The translations under genes were made by a program, and so were the position numbers. Source: Camelus bactrianus (taxonomy: Eukaryota > Chordata > Mammalia > Artiodactyla > Camelidae). From it: a stretch of 64,000 nucleotides of DNA. The notes beneath the pieces are model-generated. The model made no database searches, was not told the origin of the DNA, and was given only the letters and a program-made list of their open reading frames with translations. Shown piece by piece: positions 46,613 through 57,563 of the stretch; the stretch's first letter is position 1; each line of letters opens with the position of its first letter. Location of the stretch: positions 372,001 through 436,000 of the forward strand of contig NC_133544.1 of the NCBI RefSeq assembly GCF_048773025.1, written 5' to 3'.

Positions 46613-48896
46613 TGTCCACATGCGAGCCTTTGTCCCAAAAACCTGTGTGACTGTGCCTTCGACTTCTACCAGGCGGAACCGTCCCCGGAGCTTCTGAGAC
46701 TTTCTCCCGGGTTATAACCCTCAGTTTCGCTCAAATCGAATCCTCTTTTTCCTTCTTCACTTGACCGTTGGTTGGGTTTTCATCGGCCAGGTCCAGCGAA
46801 CAACTGGGAGGCCCCCCCGCTCTGGGCCCAGCAGCCCCCACCCCGGAGACGCGGTGTGCGCTCCCTCGGGCCCCTCCCGGGGCTCGGCAGAGGAGCCCTG
46901 GTCTTACACACTGGAGGGAGCGGGCGGGACGCTGACCCCAAGTCCTGTCTGTGTCTCTAGTGCAGCTGGTGGGACGGCCCTCAGGGAGAGCTCACAGCCG
47001 TGGTGGCCACGCAGCAAAGTCACGCTTGGTCGGTCCTGGGACCAGGAGGAGCACTCGGGCCAGCCTGGAGGCGGACGCTCGAGGTGGGAGGGCCAGGCCG
47101 GAGCCTCCAGGCCGACCACCTGACCGGAAACCACCCACTCCGTGCGGGAACATCCGACTCCAACGTCACCATGACATCTGTGAGCGGCAGGAGAAGGCTG
47201 GCGACCCCCTGCACCCAAAGGGAGGGCCCTTCCGAAGGTCAGCTGCTGGGCTGGGTTACTGGTCAGTCCCCTACCTGCAGCCCCAAAGATGCAGGGGTGT
47301 CCCGAGTGCCCTCAGCAGGCCCAGCAGACACAGGAGACCGCGTGGCTGCGGGGCCGCATCCCCACACCCACACCTGGCTCCCACGGCCCCGCCTCAGGCC
47401 TGAGGACCCTGCAACCCGCCACAGGCTCCTGGCACATCGGACTCATGCCCAGGACCCTTCCAGTTCGACTGCGGGCAGAGGGCCCAGAGCTCCCTGACAG
47501 CCCGCTCCCCCACCACTCCCAGGGGACCCTCAGTGGGCAGCCCACCGTGGACAGGCACCACCTGCCCTTTGCCCTCTGAATCCCTGACCCACGTGTGTCC
47601 ACCCCCGAAAATGGCCTCGCTGGGTCCCAGCCTGGGGGGCCCCAGCTGCCCCCACCGAAAGGCAGAGGCACAGAGTCTTTGGAAGCAGAGTCCGGGAGCC
47701 TTTCCCACTGGAAGTTTGGGCATTCAGGTCCTCTCCATCCCAGTAAACACGGACACCGGGAGGACCGGCTCCTGCACAGGTGCCCCCGGCCTGAGACCCT
47801 GCTGCTGGGACGCATTCGTCCCGATTCAGGGCACCACACACCCAGAGGACGTGTCCTCGTCCTGGTGACCACTTTCCCCACAAGTGCTGCCGGGTCAGCC
47901 GCGCCAGCCTCGGCGCCTTTAAGCCCCCTCAGCTCCTGGCCTCCAGAGACACTGCGCCTGCAGTGGGCACGGAGTCCTGACTCCACCCCCGCATCCATCC
48001 TGGGCCCTCAGCACATCCACGGGGTCACCCTTCCTGGTCCGTCCCCGGAGCCCTGAGCCCACCCCTCCTGCTTCTGCAGGGCCCGCCCGTCACCTCTGTG
48101 CACACGGGAAAGACTCAGCTCTCCCCTGCTGTCCACAGCGACGGTATGAAGCCTGTTTCCACCACTTTAATGGTCCAGGCCCTGGACAGTGAAAGCAGAG
48201 CCTGGCCTTTGAGACCCCTCACAGGCCAGGCCCTCAGGCCAAGCTCAGCTGCACCAGGGCTCCAAGGTCCCCGCTCACCCAGGGATCCGACCTCCTCTGG
48301 CCGGCGGGGCCCTGGGCAAGGTCGTGAGCTCCCCGAGGAGGAGGGCCCTCTCACTCGAGGACAGGGACGCCCCGACCACGCCCAGGGTGAGCCACCCATG
48401 ACCAGTGCTGCGAGGGGGACACAGGGAGGCCCCCACTGGCCCACAGGTGGGGATGGGGCCAGCCATTCGCACCAAGTCAGCGTCCCCAGGCCCAGCTGAC
48501 TGACATAAGTCACAGGCGAGAACCCAAACCACTGTTGGCGTCTTCCAGGAGTTGTGAAATGCGGGCAGGGGAGCCAGACCCTGGCTGGTCATGCCGGGGA
48601 CATGGAAACTCTGAGGGGGCCCAGACAGCAGACTGGACACAACCAGAAGCCCCCTGAACCGGGCAGACGGACCACCACACGGACCTCAGTGGACACCAGG
48701 GCTGCCTGTGCTGGAAAGGCGGGTGCCTCGTCCCCCACGAAGGGTTGGGTCAGAGTCACCCCCACTCACCCGAGCACACAGCCGAAACCCACTGGAAACG
48801 CAGGATCTCCGCCTCAGAGCCGGCCCGGGCCAGCAAGGGTGGGCACCGACAGCACACAGACGGATGGAGGATTTTGCGACGGTGTGTATCACCGTG

Positions 48897-48926
48897 ACAT
48901 ATTGTAGTGGTGGTTACTGCTACACC
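48897..48926 (+). other. IGHD2: IGHD gene segment, IGHD2-like, two cysteines
   Basis: A 30-base D coding segment that supplies the middle of CDR3 after V-D-J joining. 5' RSS: nonamer GGATTTTGC (48869-48877), 12-base spacer, heptamer CACCGTG (48890-48896). 3' RSS: heptamer CACAGTG (48927-48933), 12-base spacer, nonamer CCCAAAAGC (48946-48954). Reading frame 1 gives TYCSGGYCYT, very close to human IGHD2 (YCSGGSCY). Orientation is therefore plus. The two cysteines can form a loop within CDR3 or bond to a framework cysteine. The 5' heptamer has one change from CACTGTG. Confidence 0.93.
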
Positions 48927-50799
48927 CACAGTGACACAGCCCCTGCCCAAAAGCGCCACCCGACACACGCCCGCGGCAAGTGGAGCTGGGCGTGTGCAGA
49001 ACACCCAGCTCCTGGCCAGGAAGTCTCCCCCCGGGCCAGAGGCGGGGTGATGCACAGGAGCAGCTCCCTGATGAGAAGGAAGAGGCGCACTGAGACACAG
49101 GCCCCTTCACACGAGACGGATGCCCGGCGGGGCAAGGCGCTCTGTGCGGGTGTCTGGAATCCCCGAGCCCCTGACCTGGGCCCACCAGGAGGGAGCCGGG
49201 GGGCTGGGCGCGAGAACACGGACTTGTGCACTTGATCACCTTCAGTGTTCACCCTGTGCACACACCGCACCTGGAAGGGGACTTCGGAGTCTGATGGAAG
49301 GGTATTTTAAGAACATACTGCCTAAGGGTGCTGGAAACCGCACCGAGGCCTGGACCACGGATTTTGCCCCCTGTGGCGTTGTGGCCTGGGCACGGCACCC
49401 CCACCCGGGAACATGGACCGAGGGCCCTGGGCAGCGCCCACCCGCTGAGACCTCACAGCAAAGGCATCACTGGGGCCTCCAGGTGGGGATGCCGAGGTGC
49501 AGAGCCTCCAGGGAAGATGGGGGGCCAGCGGGGCAGGGGCCCCAACAAAGGGCCAGCCCTTCACCTCCAGAATCTCAGGGGGAACTTGAGCAAAATGGAC
49601 GAGGCCAGCCACAGCCTGGGCACCCCCAACAGACTGTGCTGGGCCCCCACCGCCGTCCCCGTGGTTCTGGGATGGACCAGAAACGGAGCACGGGGCGTCC
49701 CCAAGGGAACACTCTGAACCAGCCTGTGAGCTGGCCTTGAGACAAGTTAAGGCCGTGGGACCCAAGGCCACGACTACAGAGCACGTTTGCCGCACGCAGC
49801 AAACAATCGCTCCACGCACGCATCGATTGTATAAGATTTATGAGCAAAGAAACCCAGACCGCGCATGTGCTGACAGAAAACAGGTAAAAGCAGGACAGGT
49901 GCATCGCAGGTGCACACCTCCTGTGGCAATAAACTGTTGTTAACCCCGTGGTGTCTCCGGCTGAAGCCTGTCTGGCGGTATGGCAACTCCTCGTGCATTT
50001 TTTCGTTTGGGTCACTCACCTCCTAGAACCCCACGTCGGCCTCCCTCGGCTGACACAGCCAGAGCCTTTAGGCCTGACCATGATCCGTGACCCACAGTGA
50101 CCACCAAGTAGATGCCCAGAGGCCATGAGGGGCCACAGAGGGTCAGGCTGGGCCGTGCTCCAGGCCTGGAGCTGCGAGGGCTCAGGAAGAGGGCGCCCTG
50201 CGCTGCCACACCCGACGTCACCCTCGCAGGGGCTCCGGACACTCAGGAAGCCACCCCAGAGTGGGAGCAGTGGGGCTGTGGGGCCGGCGAGGAGAGGCAG
50301 CCGGACCCCCTCGGCTGCACAGGCGCCATGTCCTGCGGGAACCAGTAGCTCTGAGGCTGCGCAGGGCTGCGTCCCGGGGTGGGAAGTGCAGCTCGGACCT
50401 GGAAGCCCAGGGTGGCAGCAGGAAAGACTCCTGCCTGCTCCTGGCCTCCCTGGGTGGGGCACCAGCAGGCCCCTGGAGGACAGAAGGCCCCCAGGCGACC
50501 CATACACAGTTTGGGGGCAATTTGTCAACCCAGGAGGCCGTCATCGTGGGACGGGGCTCCAAAATGGGCACAGACACCAGGTCACTGGGCCTGGCCTTGC
50601 CTCTGGGCCTCGGCACACAGCCGGGCATGGTCCCCGTGCCCCTGCCAGGAGAGGCCTCCCAGGTGCTCCCAGCAGGACATCTGCAACCCCGAGCGCGACC
50701 CGCAGCCTCCCAGGGCTCTGGTTCCATCACTGGTCGGCCTGTACATCCCAGGTCTCCCGCCAGGCAGAGGGGGTTTGGGCGTGGCCCTGTGTCACTGTG

Positions 50800-50833
50800 G
50801 TATGACTGCTATTCAGGCTCTTGGTGTTATGAC
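50800..50833 (+). other. IGHD3: IGHD gene segment, long, two cysteines (IGHD3-like)
   Basis: A 34-base D segment. 5' RSS: nonamer GGTTTGGGC (50772-50780), 12-base spacer, consensus heptamer CACTGTG (50793-50799). 3' RSS: heptamer CACAGCA (50834-50840), 12-base spacer, nonamer GCAAAAACC (50853-50861). Reading frame 2 gives YDCYSGSWCYD, with cysteines six residues apart; I recall this stretch from CDR3s of llama and alpaca antibodies. The position after the D2-like segment follows the mammalian D2-D3 order. The 3' heptamer ends CA instead of TG, which could slow joining to J. Confidence 0.93.
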
Positions 50834-51978
50834 CACAGCATCACAGCGCCCAGCAAAAACCCCGCCCCTGGGAGTCAGAGACACGGCTCTGCCCCTAGGA
50901 TTTTGAGTGACGCCATGTAACCCTGGGTATGATGGTCACCACAGGGGTGCAGATCAGCACCCAGACCACCTGGGGCAGCAAGACCAGGGAGGCACCCCCA
51001 GCACACCACCCCCCAACATGCCGGGCGGGCCAGTGGCCACCATCACTCCTGTCCAAGCCCATCAGACCATAAATCCGCCCACATCTCAGCCAGACTCGCT
51101 CCACGGGGCGCACCCCTGTTGACCTCCCCAACACCGGGAGGGTCCCAGGGCCCCTTTCCACCGGCATCCAGCCAGTGGCCTGGGACGCTCCCTCCCTGGG
51201 GCACCTGGGGGCCATGGCTGGAGACACAGAGACCCCACTCTGCAAGGACCCTGTGAGCCTCTGTCTCTGGGCAGGGGCGTCACACAGGCAAGGCTGGACC
51301 GGTGAGCTGGCACCGCCCTCACTCTGTGGAGACTGGACCTCCCGGCCACACCACCCATCGAACAGCACCCCCACTCCCCATGTGCTGTCATACTGGTTGG
51401 GGGCCCTGCCCTGCAGGTACAATATGGGAGAGTCTCTCACCTCCAGGGGCCGCTGATGGAATTTGGTTTGGGAAACGCCCTTCTGAGAGGAAGGGAGGAC
51501 CCATGTGTCCACATCCTGGCGCTGGCCTCACTGGACTGTCCCGCAAAGCCCAGCCGTCCTCGCCAGGGGGCCCACCCAGGACCCTCACTGCACGTGTGCA
51601 CTGGCACATAAGGAGACCTCCAGAAGTGGTCGCCCCCAGACACCCGCCTCCGCCTGTCTTCAGTCAGATCCAGGCATGGACCCCCCAGCCTGTGTGAGAC
51701 CCCCACAGGAGACGGGCCAGCCCCCCAGGGCAGCCCCTCAGCCCAGTCCCCCTGGACCCCTGAGAGGACTTGGGCCCCCCCGTTTCCCTGTGCCCACCCC
51801 TTCAGCGGGGGGCACGCCCACCCTCCCTGGGGAGACGGTGGGACCAGCCCCGACCACACTTGCAGGGCAGGTGCTGGGCACCTGTGCAGACAGCCCCACT
51901 GGACGCCTGCACCTGGGCCTCCAGCAGGGAAGGACTCGGCCAGGAACAGGGCTTTTTGCCAAGGTCTCTCCTACTGTG

Positions 51979-51997
51979 CTACTATAGCGACTATGAC
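51979..51997 (+). other. IGHD4: IGHD gene segment, short, tyrosine-rich
   Basis: The 19-base segment ctactatagcgactatgac. 5' RSS: nonamer GCTTTTTGC (51951-51959), 12-base spacer, heptamer TACTGTG (51972-51978), whose base furthest from the coding end differs from CACTGTG. 3' RSS: heptamer CACAGTG (51998-52004), 12-base spacer, nonamer GCAAAAACC (52017-52025). The open frame reads YYSDYD; frame 1 has a TAG. The family (D3- or D4-like) is uncertain, so the number in the symbol is tentative. Confidence 0.9.
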
Positions 51998-53033
51998 CAC
52001 AGTGACAGGCCCGGCAGCAAAAACCTGCTGGTCAGGAGGCCAGGCCTCAGGGCCACAGAGCCCAGACCTTCGGCCTCCAGGGCTGCTCCTGCTGGCTTGG
52101 CCCACAAGCTTGTGTCCAGGCACAGCAGCTGAGGGCTTCACAGGGCTCTCAGGTGACCACCCGATCTCCCACAACCACACACCCAGAGCCCAGCAAGCTG
52201 GCAGAAACCACCCTGGCTCTCGACACCCCCACCCAAAGGAATCAGGAAGGACGGAGCCCACACCAGGCAAACCAGCAGAGGTCAAGCTCCCAAGGGCAGG
52301 CCCCAGACACCCTCCCCGTCTGCCTGGGAGCCGGACAAGTGCACAGGCCTGGACACTGGAGCTGGGCCTGTGTTCGGCTGCATAGGAGCTCACCCGCTGA
52401 GGGAGGTGGGCAGGGTTCATGGAGGGTGGGAGCATCTCCCAGCCCAGTGCCAGTCCAGGAGCAGGGTTGTGCTGGCTCTCCCGAGGGCATGGCCGGAGCT
52501 GCCCTGTGCTAGAAGCCTTCCCAGAGTGAGCAGACTCCGGAGCAAGGCCCGGCCCACCCTCGTCTCCTTCCAAAAGCAACAGCATGGCCACCCACCCGCC
52601 TCGTCTCAGCCCTGCCGGGGCGCTGGGTCTGGGCTGGCCTCCCGACCCGCCAGGTTCCTGGTGGAGGAAGCCGCCCAGGGGCGCCCCTGCCTGACCCTCT
52701 GCTGGGCTCCTTAGGGTCCGGCCCATCCTCTGCAGGCTCTGGCCGTCCCCCACATCCAGCCTGCCTAAGCGCCTGCCGGCCCAGCTCCCTCCCAGGGCCC
52801 ATCGTGAGCCACTCAAGCACCCTGATCACTACCTCACCCCTCCCAGCCCACCCCAGGGGCCTGCAGACTGCAGCCCCCAGTGCCAACCCCAGCTACTGGG
52901 CACATGCCTGGCCCCAACGCAGCTCCAGCTCCTCTGCAGATGCCTGGACCCTCCCTGTCCCGGGGAAGGTCCTCCCACCGACCCAGCCTCCGGGACCCAG
53001 GCCCCGGCTATTGTCACGGGCTGTCAGACAGGG

Positions 53034-53052
53034 TCCATATGACTTCAGTACC
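53034..53052 (+). pseudogene. Possible worn IGHD segment (IGHD4-like)
   Basis: At the expected spacing between neighbours lies tccatatgacttcagtacc, which recalls human IGHD4 (tgactacagtaactac). The 5' side has a nonamer-like GGCTATTGT (53006-53014), 12 bases, then GACAGGG in the heptamer place. The 3' side has CATGGCG (53053-53059), 12 bases, then GCAGCAACC (53072-53080). Nonamers are fair but both heptamers are poor, lacking the essential CAC at the cut edge on at least one side. Probably an inactive D relic, if a D at all. Confidence 0.35.
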
Positions 53053-53944
53053 CATGGCGATGCTGCCCATAGCAGCAACCAGGGCCAGCTGGGCACTGCC
53101 CCCATCACCCACACCCTCCGGGCCTCGGTCTCTGACCCCAGACCTGGCAGCTCACCCCTTTGGGTCTGGGGTCCTCGAGGCCACCGACCTCTGGCCTCTG
53201 GCCTCTGGCTCTGGAGGGATGGGCCCCCTCAAGCAGGAGGTCTGTGCTCTGGAGGGGAACTGCAGGGCTGAGTCACACAGGCTGTTGTGGACACGCAGTG
53301 TCCATCACGGTCTGAGGGGCAGTGCTGGGGTCGGGGTCAGAGGAAACGAGGGTGCAACCTGGGCCCCCACAGGCAAAGGCTGAGGGGCCACAATCCTGGG
53401 GCCAGCACTTGTGGGACAGCACAGAGCCGAGGTCCAGCACCCAAGGGGTTCGGCTCAGTGGGTGGCCCAGCTGTCAGGGCGGATGGAGCCCAGGTCCAGT
53501 GGCCACCCACATCCCAGGGGACCATGAGTGCAGAGCCCCAGGCTGGACTCCACAGACCTGCCACAAGTACACCCCTCTTCCTCCCATCAGCCCCCCCATA
53601 GGGGCTCCATCGGCACCCCTCCACAGTGGGGAAACTGAGGCACAGGCCAGGCCCACCCAGCCAGTGAGGGGTGAGGCTGGGAGCCCTGGGAGGCAGCACA
53701 CACCCCTACCTGCACCAGGCACAGGAGCCACCCCCAGAGACACCCCGCCCCCACCCTGAGCCTGCAGGTAGGGCAGGCCAGTGGGGGGGCTGTGGCCCTG
53801 GCCAGGATAGGGTGAGCAGCTGTGTGCTGTGTGTCCGGCCCCAGGCCCTAGTCCTGGCCTCCTCTTCCTCCCCTCGGACCTCCAGGATCCCCTCCGTGGG
53901 AAGAGGAAGTCACAGAGGATTTAGCAGGAGGATTCATCACAGTG

Positions 53945-53962
53945 AGACTATGGGTTGGGTAC
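53945..53962 (+). other. IGHD5: IGHD gene segment, IGHD5-like (DYGLG)
   Basis: The 18-base segment agactatgggttgggtac. 5' RSS: nonamer GGATTTAGC (53917-53925), 12-base spacer, heptamer CACAGTG (53938-53944). 3' RSS: heptamer CACTGTG (53963-53969), 12-base spacer, nonamer GCAAATACC (53982-53990). Frame 2 reads DYGLG, a stretch I recall as common in camelid CDR3s. The fourth heptamer base is swapped on both sides relative to consensus (T in RSS direction), while the outer CAC is kept. Confidence 0.92.
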
Positions 53963-54768
53963 CACTGTGGCTGGTTACATAGCAAATACCAGCCAGCACC
54001 TCACCTCCAAGGGCAGAGACTGGAGTGGGGTACTGCTCAGGGCCTGAACCCGTCCACCGAGCTGACCCTGCCAGAGCTCCGTGAAACCAGCCCGCCTCCC
54101 CACCAACCCCGGGTGCTGTCCTCTCTCTCAACTCCAATCTCCCATCACCCAGCACCTAGCAGGGCAGGTGTGGACAGAGTGGCCAGGTGCAGGGAGTGGC
54201 GGGGGCAGCTGCGGGGTCCAGGGGAGTTCAGCTCAGGATGCCCCCAACCCCGCTGCCCCAGGCCCACCCCTGGCCTCAGAGGAGCGTGCTGGAGGGGAGA
54301 CACTCTCATGCTACGAGCAACTGGACCCAGAAGCCCCTGTGTGAGCCCTCTGCCTCTCTGTCCACTGGGACTCCCTCCCACAGTGGCATAGTGACTGACC
54401 AGCTGGGCAGCAGGCCCTTGGCATCCAGGACGGACCCCACGTGCCGAGGAGGCCCGGAGCCAGAGGGAGCTCCGAGAGCCGGCCCAGCAGGATGCCAGGC
54501 CACCAGACCTGGGCTCAGACTGCCACTAGGGCCCAGGACAGCCAAGCTTTGCCCCTGGAGGGGACATTTTCTATGGCCACAGTGCAGGCTGGGCACAGGG
54601 ACCTCTGCCTCAGAGCCCACCCCTCATGTGGCTCATCCTAACCCTGGACCAAGCTGAAAGCACCCGAGGAGTACCGCACAGGAAGCCCCCGCCCTCCTCC
54701 AGGCAAGACCAACGGGTTGCTGAACCCCAACAGGCCAGGAGGTTTCTGATCCTGTCTGTGTCATGGTG

Positions 54769-54787
54769 GTACGGTGGTAGCTGGTAC
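54769..54787 (+). other. IGHD6: IGHD gene segment, IGHD6-like (YGGSWY)
   Basis: The 19-base segment gtacggtggtagctggtac, close to human IGHD6-13 (gggtatagcagcagctggtac). 5' RSS: nonamer GGTTTCTGA (54741-54749), 12-base spacer, heptamer CATGGTG (54762-54768). 3' RSS: heptamer CACAGTG (54788-54794), 12-base spacer, nonamer CCAGAAACC (54807-54815). Frame 2 reads YGGSWY; frame 1 has a TAG. The 5' heptamer is the weakest of the clear D segments. Confidence 0.92.
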
Positions 54788-55208
54788 CACAGTGACACAC
54801 CCAGCGCCAGAAACCGCCAGCCCAAGTGGCCCCTACCAGGGAGCCCGACTGGATCTGAGGTCCCGGCCGGCAGACGGCCCCACACCCCCACCCCGCATTC
54901 TCGGGGGACGCAAGGGTCCTGGGCCAGGAGGTGGGCTGCCCCCCCAGCAGCTTTCCGCCCCAGGTGCCCTGACGGATTCTGTGCCGGCGTGGGGCGGCAT
55001 GGGCCACCCTGGGGCTGGGGCTCAGTTGCCTGGGGACACTCGGAAGACCTGCCTGGAGCCTAGAGCCCAGGCAGGCTCAGACTCAAAGGGCAAGCTGCTG
55101 GCCCTGTCCTGCCACCAGGAAACCCTCACCCAGCAGCCCACTCCTCAGCACGGAGGCCCCCAGGCCAGCGGTGTGACCGGGCATTCTGAGCAGCCCTGAG
55201 TCACAGTG

Positions 55209-55224
55209 GAACTGGTGGCACCTA
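55209..55224 (+). other. Candidate IGHD gene segment, IGHD1-like
   Basis: The 16-base segment gaactggtggcaccta sits between two 12-spacer signals. 5': nonamer-like GCATTCTGA (55181-55189), 12 bases, heptamer CACAGTG (55202-55208). 3': heptamer CACCGTG (55225-55231), 12 bases, nonamer GCTTAAACC (55244-55252). Heptamers are one base from consensus and both spacers are exactly 12, which is unlikely by chance. In human the D unit after D6 is D1 (ggtataactggaactac), and 'actgg' is shared. Frames give ELVAP, NWWHL or TGGT, none with a stop. Confidence 0.62.
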
Positions 55225-55252
55225 CACCGTGAGAAAGGCTGTGGCTTAAACC

Positions 55253-57563
55253 CGCCCCCAGGTCTCCGGGGGTCCAGGCCCCGGCTAGAGGGCAGAGAGT
55301 GGCTCTCCAGCCAGGGACTGTCCTCAGACCCTTGGGTGACCCCTACAGATGCCCCTCGGTGCCCCATTTCCTGGTGAGACTAGAGAGCTGGGCTGGTCAG
55401 TGGGGGCTGGGCCCTGTCCCCACAGCCCCGCTGTGGCTCCCGGACCCCTGGCCAGTGCTATCTCGAGTGTCCCAAGCTGGAGTGTCCCTTTCTGCCACCA
55501 CTGGCCCCTCGTGCATTGTCCAGGACACAGACACACTCAGAAGGCCTAGGCTGGGCTGGCCCCAGGCATCCACCAGGACCCAGACCTCCCGTGCTCTGCC
55601 CCTCAGCCGGGGCAGGCTGGGGCGCCAGTTCAGCGGGAGAGACACGGCTGTGGGCCGGGACCCAACCAGGTGTCAGGCCCCTTTGCAGAAAGCCCTGCCA
55701 GGCAGCCAGCACAGAAGGTGGTGGTCAGTTGTCAGGCCACCAGGCATAGGGCTCCTAGCTGAGGAGGGCCCAGGAAGACCACCCTGGAGAGACCTTCACC
55801 CTGCACCCACCTGCAGCTCAACCCACTGCCCTCCCCTCGCGGGAGCCTCTGTCTCAGCTCGGTGGACTCGCCCACGGCAGGCAGCGGGGCTACCCCAGCC
55901 CACAGCAGGACCCCGGAAGCCTGAGGCCCCCGTGGGGCAGGGCAGGGTGGGCTCTGCGTCACACAAGGGGCCACCAACCTGCACCTGCCCACCTGTCACC
56001 TCCAAGCCTTCCCCAGGAGGGTCTGGAGCCCCGACTTGGGGCGGGGGCTCAGGGCGGCACTCACCGAGCTCCCTCCTTGAAGAGGTGAAGCCCAGGAGCC
56101 GGGCACCCACAGGCCAGCGCTGGTCACCGGTGGGGCCACAGCCTGAGGACAGCCCAGCCCCAGGCAGCCTGCTCCCTGCTGGGAGACGCCCCCCCCACCC
56201 CCACCCAGCCGCCCCACACACAGGAAGCCGACAGGCTCCAGGCCAGCCCGGGCCGCTCACCGCAGAGCCGCTTCCTGACTCCCCTTCCTGCCCTGCCCCA
56301 CCCCCAACACACACAGGCCTGGGAGGTTGTCAGTGAGTTTTAACGTAGAGCCTGGATGCCCCCGCGCAGCCTTCCTGTGATTTGTTTTCCTTCATTCTTC
56401 ACTCGGTCCTTCATCCATTTATCACCCAGGGCACCTGAGCAGGGCAGGGCTGTGGCCACAGCTGGACACTGGCCACACTGCCGTCGGTGGACTTGCTCAC
56501 AAGTGCAGCTTGAGGCCATGAAGGGAGGCACAGGGCACGACACAGAGGGTGGGTCTCCCTGCCCAATCTGGTCTGGGGTCAGTCAGGGCGACTTCCTGGA
56601 GGAGGTGGCACTTTTAGCTACAGTTGGAGACAAGGAGCAACTAGGGCTTGGTGACAGGACTGGGAGGTGAGCAAGGACACCCCAAGGTTCTGCCTCCACA
56701 GGCATGGGGGACACAGGGACTCAGCTGGAGGAGCCGGAGGCTTCAGGCCCCAGGAAGACTGCCCACGGAGCCAGAGGCAGGGCTGGGCCACCAGGAGTCC
56801 CAGCTCAGATGGCCACAGAGCGGGTGCGGCATGCGCAGGGACCTGGTGCAGACGAGCACACCCACTGGGCAGGGCCCTCACCAGGCCCTGGAGACCGTGC
56901 TCGGCCAGGAGAGCCCCCAGCAGGGCAGTGGCTCCTTGGACCTGAACAAGCCAGTGCCCCTGCCCCTGGGTGGGGGGAAAGGGTCCGAGTGAGGACTGGG
57001 ATGGCAGGGGGGCACCAAAGGCCCTCCCACCCAGCTCCAGGTCCCTCAGATTGTAACCGAGCAGAATCCTATTGTCATCAGTGACCACTTGGCATTTGTA
57101 ACTGCTTAACTGTGCAATAATTTAAAGCATGTTTTGCTGACCAGCATTGGGCTGGAGAGGAGGCGGGACTCGGGCCCATCCCCTACCAACACCTCGGAGA
57201 AGCGGTCAGGTGTTCTGTGCACCTTATGGTTCATAACTCACCCCACTGCACATGTCTGCATTGTTTATAGCCCCGCGGGGTTTCTTTGTGTTCTGTTGTC
57301 CCAGCCTGGGCAGACCCTGCAGGGAGAGGTCCCAGGCCTCAGCCCAAAATGCCAGAGGCATCTATCAACCTGACTATAAACGGCACACGTTTTTCTCTGG
57401 AGCACTTTTCCCTGGAGCCCCTTCCTAAGCACCCTCGTTCCAGGTACAAGAATATTAAGAGAGTCCCAAAGCCGGAGGAGGACTTCACACCCAGCAGAGG
57501 GAAGGGGGCCCTGCGTCTGCAGAACCAGGACAACTTTGCCACCAGCTGCTACCTGAGCGGGGC
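55253..57563. other. D-J side intergenic, first part
   Basis: GC-rich. A long frame of over 300 codons at 55.3-56.3 kb is proline- and glycine-rich with no domain and is best explained by composition. No J motif (W-G-x-G with splice donor) seen. Confidence 0.45.

Larger units (their letters stand above)
37771..48868. other. V-D intergenic region, GC- and CpG-rich, no gene recognised
   Basis: About 11 kb of GC-rich sequence between the last V relic and the first D segment. Many frames stay open on both strands because of composition. None has a known domain, a splice-supported exon chain or a plausible start context. I do not find the ADAM6 gene, which lies between V and D in other mammals. 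A run of 13 G occurs at 38210-38222. In mouse and human this interval carries recombination control elements with CTCF sites. Confidence 0.45.
48955..55180. other. Spacers between the D segments
   Basis: GC-rich, repeat-poor DNA. D-to-D distances are 1.90, 1.18, 1.06, 0.91, 0.82 and 0.44 kb, shrinking steadily toward J. No gene seen. I do not see strong tandem copies of a D unit, unlike the 9.5 kb units of human. Confidence 0.5.

Noticed and set aside
46770-46830. Possible D1-like segment ('aacaactgggag' after 'gggttttca')
   Set aside because: A nonamer-like string precedes it, but no heptamer stands at the cut edges and nothing like a 3' RSS follows.
55299-56336. Longest open frame of the D-J side (about 345 codons)
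   Set aside because: Low-complexity P/G/S/R-rich translation in GC-rich spacer DNA. It looks like compositional openness and has no recognisable domain.
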